5,427 nucleotides of DNA from Fimenecus sp045593645. GTDB taxonomy: Bacteria; Bacillota; Clostridia; Oscillospirales; Acutalibacteraceae. The translations under genes were made by a program, and so were the position numbers. The notes under the pieces are model-generated. The model was not told where the DNA came from. It saw only the letters and a list, made by a program, of their open reading frames with translations, and made no database searches. This document shows, one piece after another, positions 1-5,427 of the stretch. Every line of letters begins with the position of its first letter. Position 1 is the stretch's first letter. The DNA lies in contig JAZNWZ010000133.1 in NCBI GenBank assembly GCA_045593645.1, forward strand, positions 1 to 5,427, written 5' to 3'.

Positions 1-1301
1 ACAATATTAAAAAAAATAAAAATAATTCATTTACAAAGCTTCTTGCTGATAATCGTTTCTTAATGATTTTATCTATTATATTTGCTTTTGGATTATGGCT
101 TTGGGTTGCTATTGAAAAAAGTCCTGAGGTTGAGGTTGTAATTTCTGGTGTGCCTGTTAGCATTGATTATGAAAAGATTTATGACCAATATAATCAATTA
201 GAACCATTTGGAGACCAAACATACACAATCGATGTCACAGTTAAAGGTAAAAAATATATAGTAGAAGCTTTAGAAAAAGATGATATTGTTGCAGTTGCTG
301 ATACTACTGATATTTCAGGTGCAGGTACATCAACTTTGCAGGTTTATGTATCACAAAAAGAAAAAACTGATAGCTTTGAAGTAGTGAGCGTTTCTTCCAA
401 AAAAGTTGATGTTTATCTTGATTATTTAAGTGAGAAAAAATTTGAGTTAAACAGTAAATTGACACAAGACAATGTTGAAAACGGTCTTTTATTAGGTGAT
501 GTGTCCTTTACAAAAAACGGCTCAAAAATCAAATATGTTACTATCAGCGGTCCTAAAAAAGAAGTTGACCTTGTAACAGAGGTAATTGCAGTTACAAATA
601 TTACTGAAAAGCTTAATAAAAGAGCCGAAATTGAATTGAATGAAGATGACATTGATATTATCACAAGTGATGGCTCATATTTAAAGTATACAAGTATTAT
701 TTCTGATATATCAAATTTAAAATTAGAAATTCCAGTTTTAAAAGTTGTTGAATTAACTCCTGTGGTTCATTTTGTTAATGCGCCTGATGAGTTTTTGGTT
801 GAACCAAGAATTTATCCAACAAAGGTTAAGGCGGCTGTTCCTGTAGAAGATGCTGATAAGATAACAGAAATCCCGATTTATACAATTGATACTAAAGATT
901 TGAATTTGGGAAACAACAGAATAGAGATTTATTCAGACTCTGTTGAGGCATACAAAATTGTTGATACAGTTGAAAGCTTTATAGTGCAAATTAATTTTTC
1001 ACACAGTAAGTATTCTTCAACTGAAGTAACAATTCCTGCAAGTGAAATTATTATTGAAAACACAAATGATACATATGATATAGCATTAGGAGATAATGAT
1101 GATTTAAATATTACAATAATCGGTCCTATTGACAATATTCAAGACATTGAAAATAAGGAAATTATTGTATCAATTGATGCAAGTAGCAAAGCAATCAATA
1201 AAAATACAACTTCTGTTCCTGCAACAATTATTATTAAAGGTGATAACGATTGTTGGGTATATGGAACATATAATGTTAATGTAAAGGTTACACAAAAATA
1301 A
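1..1301 (+). CDS. cdaR: YbbR-repeat membrane protein, CdaR family (5' partial)
   Basis: The reading frame is open to the left edge (first whole codon at 3), so the ATG at 63 is probably internal. The 20 upstream codons encode a Lys/Asn-rich cytoplasmic tail ending in ADNRFL, the usual lead-in to the YbbR membrane anchor. Numbering from codon 3, one transmembrane helix spans about residues 19-37 (MILSIIFAFGLWLWVAI). It is followed by four extracytoplasmic YbbR-like repeats at roughly 42-141, 142-247, 248-331 and 332-432. Each has a V-x-[VI]-x-G/P-type strand followed by an I-x-A-x-x-D/N-[IT] strand, for example VTVKGKK...IVAVADTTDIS and VTISGPKKEV...VIAVTNIT. In Bacillus and Listeria, CdaR is a single-pass protein with several YbbR domains that binds and modulates the diadenylate cyclase CdaA. 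The size and repeat number here match. cdaA would be expected just upstream, outside the window; glmM, the common downstream partner, is absent. The family call is strong. The CdaA-regulator role is inferred from homology. Confidence 0.87.
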   Translation, partial: NIKKNKNNSFTKLLADNRFLMILSIIFAFGLWLWVAIEKSPEVEVVISGVPVSIDYEKIYDQYNQLEPFGDQTYTIDVTVKGKKYIVEALEKDDIVAVADTTDISGAGTSTLQVYVSQKEKTDSFEVVSVSSKKVDVYLDYLSEKKFELNSKLTQDNVENGLLLGDVSFTKNGSKIKYVTISGPKKEVDLVTEVIAVTNITEKLNKRAEIELNEDDIDIITSDGSYLKYTSIISDISNLKLEIPVLKVVELTPVVHFVNAPDEFLVEPRIYPTKVKAAVPVEDADKITEIPIYTIDTKDLNLGNNRIEIYSDSVEAYKIVDTVESFIVQINFSHSKYSSTEVTIPASEIIIENTNDTYDIALGDNDDLNITIIGPIDNIQDIENKEIIVSIDASSKAINKNTTSVPATIIIKGDNDCWVYGTYNVNVKVTQK

Positions 1302-1306
1302 TTTGA

Positions 1307-1313
1307 AAAGGAG
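1307..1313 (+). promoter_or_regulatory. Ribosome binding site of the lipoprotein gene
   Basis: AAAGGAG lies eight bases before the ATG at 1322, within the 20-base gap after the YbbR gene stop. It is a near-perfect Shine-Dalgarno match and fixes the lipoprotein start. Confidence 0.8.
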
Positions 1314-1321
1314 AGATACAG

Positions 1322-2701
1322 ATGAAAAACATAAAAAAGATAATTTGCATTGTTTTGATTTGTGCCATCTGTATTTCTTTTTCATCATGCGATTTGACTA
1401 TCCAATCTGTTGAAGCCTTGATGAGACCACCAAAATTAAGTGGTGAAAATAGCCTTTTACAAGATGCTTTTGAAAGTTATGTTAAAAACAGTAAAGATGT
1501 TATTATGAAAACACCAATTAGTGGTGATAATCGTTCAACATATTTATATTTTGATTTAGATAACGACAAGGTTAATGAAGCGTTTGTTTTTTATTCTGAC
1601 CCAACTGTTGATGAGTTTGCAAAAGTTGGCATTTTCAAAAAGAATAATAACAAATGGGAACTTGTTTCTGACATTAAAGGCTTAGCAGAAGAAGTTTATG
1701 CAGTCAACTTTGCCGATATCAATGGTGATAATAAATATGAAATAGTTTTTGGTTGGACAAGTATTGCTGATAACGAGGGCTCATCTGGTAGTGTTTTTGG
1801 CTCATCATCAGAGAGAACTTTGACGGTTTACGGATATAACAACAGTACAACAAATTTGTTAATTACTGAAACTTTTTCAAAAATGTATGTTGGTGATTTT
1901 AATGCAGATAATTCCGACGAGTTTTTGCTTGTAAACATTGACCTTGCTAATACTGATAATCGTACATCATGTAGAATTTTATCATACAACGATGACTATT
2001 CTTCAAAAGATGATATTGCTCTTCAACTTTCAGGTATGATTGAAGTGTTAAATATTGTTACTGATAAAATATCGATTGATGATTCAATGCATACAAGAGT
2101 ATACATTGATGGTTCTATAACAGAAACAGCAGTTATTACAGAAGTAATCGATATTGAACACGAGTCCTATGGAATTTCATTACCTTTATATGAAAATAAT
2201 ACTTCAGAAAAGCCTGTAACAATTAGAGATAACAGAACATATTCAACAGACATTGACAATGATGGTATTATTGAAATCCCAACATTGGAAACATTAAAGG
2301 GCGGCAAAAGAATTACTGATGGTATTGAAGGTTTTTCAAGCTTAAATTTAACAGTTTGGTCAGAGTTAAATGATGAATATATTATTGAACCTGAGTTTAA
2401 ATCTTTACTCAATACAACTCACGGATATATGTATGTTTTCCCTGAAGAATGGACTGATGAAATTACTGCAGTTTACAACAACACCTCTGCATTGTTGACT
2501 TTCTATGTTTTAAATGAAAATGAAACTATTGGTGCTGAATTATTCTCAATTTTGCCTTTTTCAGAGCTTAAATGGAATGATAATCATTCTGGATATTCAA
2601 AAATTATGTCTGTTGGGGCTTTGATTTATGGCTATAGTTTGACTCCAAATAGTTATGTAACAAAAGAAGATATTATTAATAATTTTATGATTATTGATTA
2701 G
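1322..2701 (+). CDS. Predicted lipoprotein with FG-GAP/VCBS-like Asp-rich loops
   Basis: This 459-residue protein starts with a lipoprotein-type signal: positive residues (MKNIKK), a hydrophobic core at 7-20 and FSSC with the likely lipidated Cys23. Phe at -3 is less usual than Leu. The signal core also has Cys9, Cys14 and Cys17. The mature protein has four D-x-[DN]-x-D-x-x-x-E loops, each followed by a hydrophobic strand: D78/D80/D82/E86, D132/N134/D136/E140, D192/N194/D196/E200 and D310/D312/D314/E318. Such loops bind calcium in FG-GAP/VCBS and integrin-type beta-propellers. Their spacing of 54, 60 and 118 residues suggests repeated blades. The C-terminal part (about 365-459, with FPEEW and an alternating-strand pattern) is not recognised. 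It is predicted to sit on the outer face of the membrane. Its place directly before a two-component pair suggests an accessory sensor or a product of the same envelope regulon, but no function is established. Confidence is high for the gene and lipoprotein export, moderate for the fold. Confidence 0.85.
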   Translation: MKNIKKIICIVLICAICISFSSCDLTIQSVEALMRPPKLSGENSLLQDAFESYVKNSKDVIMKTPISGDNRSTYLYFDLDNDKVNEAFVFYSDPTVDEFAKVGIFKKNNNKWELVSDIKGLAEEVYAVNFADINGDNKYEIVFGWTSIADNEGSSGSVFGSSSERTLTVYGYNNSTTNLLITETFSKMYVGDFNADNSDEFLLVNIDLANTDNRTSCRILSYNDDYSSKDDIALQLSGMIEVLNIVTDKISIDDSMHTRVYIDGSITETAVITEVIDIEHESYGISLPLYENNTSEKPVTIRDNRTYSTDIDNDGIIEIPTLETLKGGKRITDGIEGFSSLNLTVWSELNDEYIIEPEFKSLLNTTHGYMYVFPEEWTDEITAVYNNTSALLTFYVLNENETIGAELFSILPFSELKWNDNHSGYSKIMSVGALIYGYSLTPNSYVTKEDIINNFMIID

Positions 2702-2706
2702 GAGAA
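2700..2706 (+). promoter_or_regulatory. Ribosome binding site of the response regulator, overlapping the lipoprotein stop
   Basis: AGGAGAA begins inside the TAG stop codon (2699-2701) of the lipoprotein gene and sits about six bases before the ATG at 2712. It supports 2712 over the upstream TTG at 2694, which lies before this site and has no ribosome binding site of its own. The overlap suggests translational coupling. Confidence 0.8.
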
Positions 2707-2711
2707 TTATT

Positions 2712-3416
2712 ATGAAATATGTTTTAATTGCTGAAGATGAAGCATCTATTCGCGATTTTGTGGTAATAAACCTTCAAAGAAGTGGTTATGAAGTAATTGA
2801 AGCTACAAATGGGGAAGAAGCAATCCAAAAATTTGATGAATATGGTAATGATATTGATGTAGCAGTGCTTGATATTATGATGCCAGGTGTTGACGGGCTT
2901 AAGGTTTGCAAATATATAAGAAGCAAAAGTAAAAAAGTTGGCATTATTATGCTTACTGCTCGTACACAAGAAATGGATAAGGTTACAGGTCTAATGGTTG
3001 GTGCAGATGACTATGTTACAAAGCCATTTTCTTCATCAGAGCTTATGGCAAGAATTGATGCTATTTACAGAAGAGTATCAATAACTGTTGATTCAATTTC
3101 AGAAAAGTCAGTTGAAAACTCTATTGCACTTAATGAATTTGTACTTGATTTGCGTAGCCATACTTTAACAAAAAATGGTGATTTGGTTGAACTTACACAA
3201 GTTGAGTTTCAAATTATGGAATACTTTTTCTCGAATCCTAATGTTGCTTTAGATAGAACAGAAATATTAAAGTTTGTTTGGGGTGACTCTTATTATGGAG
3301 ACGAAAAAGTAGTTGATGTTAATATACATAGATTACGTAATAAGATTGAAGATGAACCATCACAACCAAAGCATTTAACTACTGTTTGGGGTATGGGATA
3401 TAAATGGATTGTTTAA
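2712..3416 (+). CDS. OmpR/PhoB-family DNA-binding response regulator
   Basis: This 234-residue protein has the normal length and domain order for the family. The receiver domain (about 1-120) has the acidic pair E8/D9, phospho-acceptor D54 in VLDIMMPGVDG, the switch residue T82 in MLTAR and the invariant K104 in TKPF. The C-terminal winged helix (about 136-234) shows the family's LT-x-x-E-F recognition of helix 1, the VVDVNIHRLRNKIE recognition helix region and the closing WGMGYKW. It is expected to be phosphorylated by the kinase encoded 24 bases downstream and then bind direct-repeat promoter sites; its targets cannot be read here. All catalytic residues are present, so it should be functional. 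The start is set by the ribosome binding site at 2700-2706 and by MKYVLIAEDE, the usual beginning of a receiver domain. A longer TTG-started form would only add six residues that are not family-like. It resembles PhoP/WalR-type regulators, but no orthologue is claimed. Confidence 0.96.
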   Translation: MKYVLIAEDEASIRDFVVINLQRSGYEVIEATNGEEAIQKFDEYGNDIDVAVLDIMMPGVDGLKVCKYIRSKSKKVGIIMLTARTQEMDKVTGLMVGADDYVTKPFSSSELMARIDAIYRRVSITVDSISEKSVENSIALNEFVLDLRSHTLTKNGDLVELTQVEFQIMEYFFSNPNVALDRTEILKFVWGDSYYGDEKVVDVNIHRLRNKIEDEPSQPKHLTTVWGMGYKWIV

Positions 3417-3438
3417 AATAATTTTTTTGTGAGAAAGT

Positions 3439-3444
3439 AGGTGA
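3439..3444 (+). promoter_or_regulatory. Possible Shine-Dalgarno of the histidine kinase gene, overlapping the GTG start
   Basis: AGGTGA is the best ribosome binding sequence between the regulator stop and the kinase, but it overlaps the only canonical start codon in the frame (GTG at 3441). Read as a ribosome binding site it would place initiation near 3450, where the codon is ATA. The alternative site for GTG 3441 is the weaker GAGAAAG at 3431-3437, only three bases away. Confidence 0.45.
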
Positions 3445-4871
3445 TTATTATAAAAAACAGTATTGTTAAAAGATGGGCTTTTTCTGTTGTTTCAATTATT
3501 GTTGTTGTAATAATCGCTATCGGTATTGTTATAGGAATTATTTTAAAGAAACAATATTATGATGCTGTTAGTCTTGCTTTGAACTCTCGTGCATCTGTTA
3601 TGGTGCTTTCAAGTTTTAATACTTCGTCTGCAGTTACTGACGAAGGCTTTAACAGAAGTGCTAGACGATTTGTCAATAACTTTTCTGATAAAAATATTAT
3701 GGAAGTTTGGGTTATTGATAAAGAAGGTGGCGTTGTTGTTTCATCAACAGGGTTCTCTGTTGAAGGTGAAAAATTTCCTGACTATGACTATGCAAAAACA
3801 GACTCACAAGGCAAGGGTGAATGGATAGGCAAAATGCAGAGCGGGGAAAAAGTTATGGCTCTTACCTGTATGTTACCAGAGAATGACTATGGTGTTACAG
3901 GTGCAGTTAGATATGTTATTTCCCTTGAAGATGTTGATAATCAATTAGTAAGAATATATATTTTTATTGCTTTTCTTGTTGTAGTTTTTATTCTTCTTGT
4001 TATCTTTTCTGGCGCTTTTTTCATTAACTCAATTATTAAACCTGTTAGAAGTATTACCGAGTCTGCAAAACAGATTTCAAAGGGTGATTTCAACGTTTCA
4101 ATTGAGAAACATAAATACAATGATGAGATTGGTCAGTTAGGTGAAACAATAAACAATATGGCTCGTGAAATAGGTGAAACTGAGCGCTTGAAAAACGAGT
4201 TTATTTCAACTGTTTCTCATGAATTAAGAACACCACTTACTGCTATTAAGGGTTGGGGCGAAACAATACGCTATGCTCCAAAAGACGATACTGAAATTAT
4301 TGATAAAGGTATCAATGTTATTGTTAACGAGTCTGAACGTTTAACTTCCCTAGTTGAAGAGTTACTTGACTTCTCAAGAATGGAAGGTGGCAAGCTCACA
4401 TTAAAAATTGATTTAATTGATATTACAAAAGAGCTTACTGAAGTTCTTGAAGTGTTTAGAGAACGTTCTGAAAGAGATGGTATTGATTTAATTACTGAAA
4501 TCTCTGGTGGCTCAATTAAAATCAATGGCGATAAAAATAGGTTAAAACAAGCATTTGTTAATATTATTGACAATAGCTTTAAATATACAAAAAGAGGTGG
4601 CTATGTAAAAGTCCATCTTGAATGTACAGATAAAATAGTAAAAATCATTATAAGTGATAATGGCTGTGGCATTTCTAAAAACGATTTGCCAAAAATCAGA
4701 GAAAAGTTTTACAAAGCAAATAATAGTGCTCGTGGCAGTGGTATCGGCTTAGCAGTTACAGATGAAATCATAAAGCTTCATAATGGCGAAATGCTTATTG
4801 ATAGCACTGTTGGTAAGGGCACAGAAACAACTATTATTTTATCTCGTAAAGGAAACATAAGGAGAAAATAA
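3441..4871 (+). CDS. Membrane sensor histidine kinase (HAMP-HisKA-HATPase_c)
   Basis: This 476-residue inner-membrane kinase is the likely partner of the response regulator just upstream. TM1 is at about 12-35 and TM2 at about 171-195. The 135-residue extracytoplasmic domain between them has VWVIDKEGGVVVSS and GEKVMA segments, suggesting a PAS/Cache-like sensor fold. HAMP covers about 196-248 (IIKPVRSI...DEIGQLGETIN). HisKA covers about 250-316, with phospho-acceptor H260 in STVSHELRTPL and T264 in the phosphatase-type HExxT motif, so it may be bifunctional. HATPase_c covers about 360-468, with N-box N374/N378, G1 DNGCGIS (D406) and G2 GSGIGL (432-437). The F-box reads REKFYKAN, and the ATP lid is about four residues shorter than in PhoR-type kinases. 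All catalytic motifs are intact. An in-frame TAG at 3438 makes GTG 3441 the first possible start; the true start may be a few codons later. The signal sensed is unknown. Confidence 0.95.
   Translation: MIIIKNSIVKRWAFSVVSIIVVVIIAIGIVIGIILKKQYYDAVSLALNSRASVMVLSSFNTSSAVTDEGFNRSARRFVNNFSDKNIMEVWVIDKEGGVVVSSTGFSVEGEKFPDYDYAKTDSQGKGEWIGKMQSGEKVMALTCMLPENDYGVTGAVRYVISLEDVDNQLVRIYIFIAFLVVVFILLVIFSGAFFINSIIKPVRSITESAKQISKGDFNVSIEKHKYNDEIGQLGETINNMAREIGETERLKNEFISTVSHELRTPLTAIKGWGETIRYAPKDDTEIIDKGINVIVNESERLTSLVEELLDFSRMEGGKLTLKIDLIDITKELTEVLEVFRERSERDGIDLITEISGGSIKINGDKNRLKQAFVNIIDNSFKYTKRGGYVKVHLECTDKIVKIIISDNGCGISKNDLPKIREKFYKANNSARGSGIGLAVTDEIIKLHNGEMLIDSTVGKGTETTIILSRKGNIRRK
4860..4864 (+). promoter_or_regulatory. 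Ribosome binding site of the DUF1385 gene, inside the kinase coding end
   Basis: AGGAG forms the Arg-Arg codons near the C-terminus of the kinase and lies eight bases before the TTG at 4873. It supports TTG as the start of the next gene and suggests translational coupling. Confidence 0.75.
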
Positions 4872-4872
4872 A

Positions 4873-5427
4873 TTGAGCAAAAGTACTAAACATAAAACAT
4901 CAATAGGTGGTCAGGCTTTAATTGAAGGCATAATGATGCGTGGCCCTAAAGGTAACGCTATGTCAGTAAGAACACCTGACGGCAATATTGTTACTGAAGT
5001 AGAAAAATATGTACCGTTGAAAAGTAAATGTAAATTTTTTGGAATTCCACTTATTAGAGGCGTTGTTGGATTTGCGGAATCTATGATTACGGGCTATAAG
5101 TATTTAATGAAATCTGCAGATTTGGCTCTTACTGAAGAAGAAAAAGAAGAGGATATGTCTAAACTTGATAAATGGCTTACTGAACATATGGGCGAAAAAA
5201 TGATGGCAGTTATAGGCTTTTTATCTGCAATTTTAGGTGTGTTAATATCACTTGTCATTTTTATGTATTTGCCAACATTGTGTGTTGACCTTTTTGATAA
5301 CTATATTCTTAAAAATTACGACATTCAAAAATTTCACCCATTATTAGAAGGCGTTTTAAGAATGGTCATTTTTGTGTTTTATATGTTTATAGTATCAAAA
5401 ATGGAAATGATTGACCGTGTATTTATG
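4873..5427 (+). CDS. DUF1385 / YqhQ-like membrane protein (3' partial)
   Basis: The frame runs from TTG 4873 through 185 codons to the right edge without a stop. Residues 10-25, SIGGQALIEGIMMRGP, are the hallmark N-terminus of the DUF1385 family (Bacillus YqhQ). Other family-like elements are GIPLIRGVVGF (57-67), a transmembrane segment at about 110-136 and a second hydrophobic stretch at about 160-175. The sequence ends at DRVFM, just before the Y-H-G-A-E-H-K block expected in this family. The biochemical role of DUF1385 proteins is not firmly known; in many Clostridia the gene lies near prmC and prfA, so those may follow outside the window. TTG is the only start codon between an in-frame stop at 4858 and the conserved motif, and it has a good ribosome binding site at 4860-4864. 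The gene begins one base after the kinase stop, so co-translation is likely. Confidence 0.93.
   Translation, partial: MSKSTKHKTSIGGQALIEGIMMRGPKGNAMSVRTPDGNIVTEVEKYVPLKSKCKFFGIPLIRGVVGFAESMITGYKYLMKSADLALTEEEKEEDMSKLDKWLTEHMGEKMMAVIGFLSAILGVLISLVIFMYLPTLCVDLFDNYILKNYDIQKFHPLLEGVLRMVIFVFYMFIVSKMEMIDRVFM

Noticed and set aside
422..664. Minus-strand open frame of 80 codons
   Set aside because: It lies entirely within the YbbR gene, has Ser/Phe-rich composition typical of an antisense shadow, and no ribosome binding site or family resemblance.
1170..1388. Minus-strand open frame spanning the YbbR/lipoprotein junction
   Set aside because: It covers the strong ribosome binding site and start of the lipoprotein gene. 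Its Cys/Asn/Ile-rich product looks like an antisense of AT-rich coding DNA.
2694..2711. TTG at 2694 as the start of the response regulator
   Set aside because: It lies inside the lipoprotein gene before the AGGAGAA site at 2700, lacks its own ribosome binding site and adds six residues (MIRRII) not typical of receiver domains. ATG 2712 fits on all counts.
3417..3440. T-run (3422-3428) after the response regulator as a possible terminator
   Set aside because: No GC-rich hairpin precedes it, only weak A/T complementarity, and the kinase gene follows within 24 bases.
3589..3828. Plus-strand 79-codon frame inside the kinase gene
   Set aside because: It lies out of frame within the kinase sensor domain, whose frame is clearly real. 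There is no ribosome binding site and no recognisable product.
4271..4573. Minus-strand 100-codon frame inside the kinase gene
   Set aside because: It is antisense to the conserved HisKA and HATPase_c region, and its Ser/Ile/Leu-rich product is a shadow of that coding sequence.

Overview
The window is AT-rich (about one third GC by eye) and wholly coding. Five genes run in the same direction with gaps of 1 to about 24 bases. Gene families, strong AGGAG-type ribosome binding sites and low GC all point to a Firmicute, most likely an anaerobic gut-type Clostridia/Oscillospirales bacterium. This placement is inferred from gene content and style, not from a marker gene. No RNA gene, mobile element, CRISPR array, terminator or non-coding stretch longer than 30 bases is visible. 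Any promoter for this transcription unit lies left of the window.

Layout: (1) 1-1301, a membrane-anchored protein with four YbbR-like repeats (CdaR family, regulator of the c-di-AMP cyclase CdaA), cut at its 5' end by the window edge. (2) 1322-2701, a lipoprotein with four Asp-rich, calcium-loop-like motifs of the FG-GAP/VCBS type. (3) 2712-3416, an OmpR/PhoB-class response regulator. (4) 3441-4871, its cognate membrane sensor histidine kinase, with complete HAMP, HisKA and HATPase_c modules. (5) 4873 to the right edge, the first 185 codons of a DUF1385 (YqhQ-like) membrane protein starting at TTG.

The spacing (20, 10, 24 and 1 bases) and overlapping ribosome binding sites suggest one co-transcribed, partly translationally coupled unit. 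A reasonable but unproven reading is a cell-envelope sensing cluster. The kinase would sense an extracytoplasmic signal, perhaps with the co-encoded lipoprotein as an accessory, and phosphorylate the regulator. The YbbR protein would link the outer face of the membrane to c-di-AMP synthesis. The two-component pair is canonical. The less explored parts are the lipoprotein and the constant company of the YbbR and DUF1385 genes.

Two start sites need correction relative to a naive longest-ORF call: the response regulator starts at 2712 (not a TTG at 2694), and the kinase start is ambiguous.
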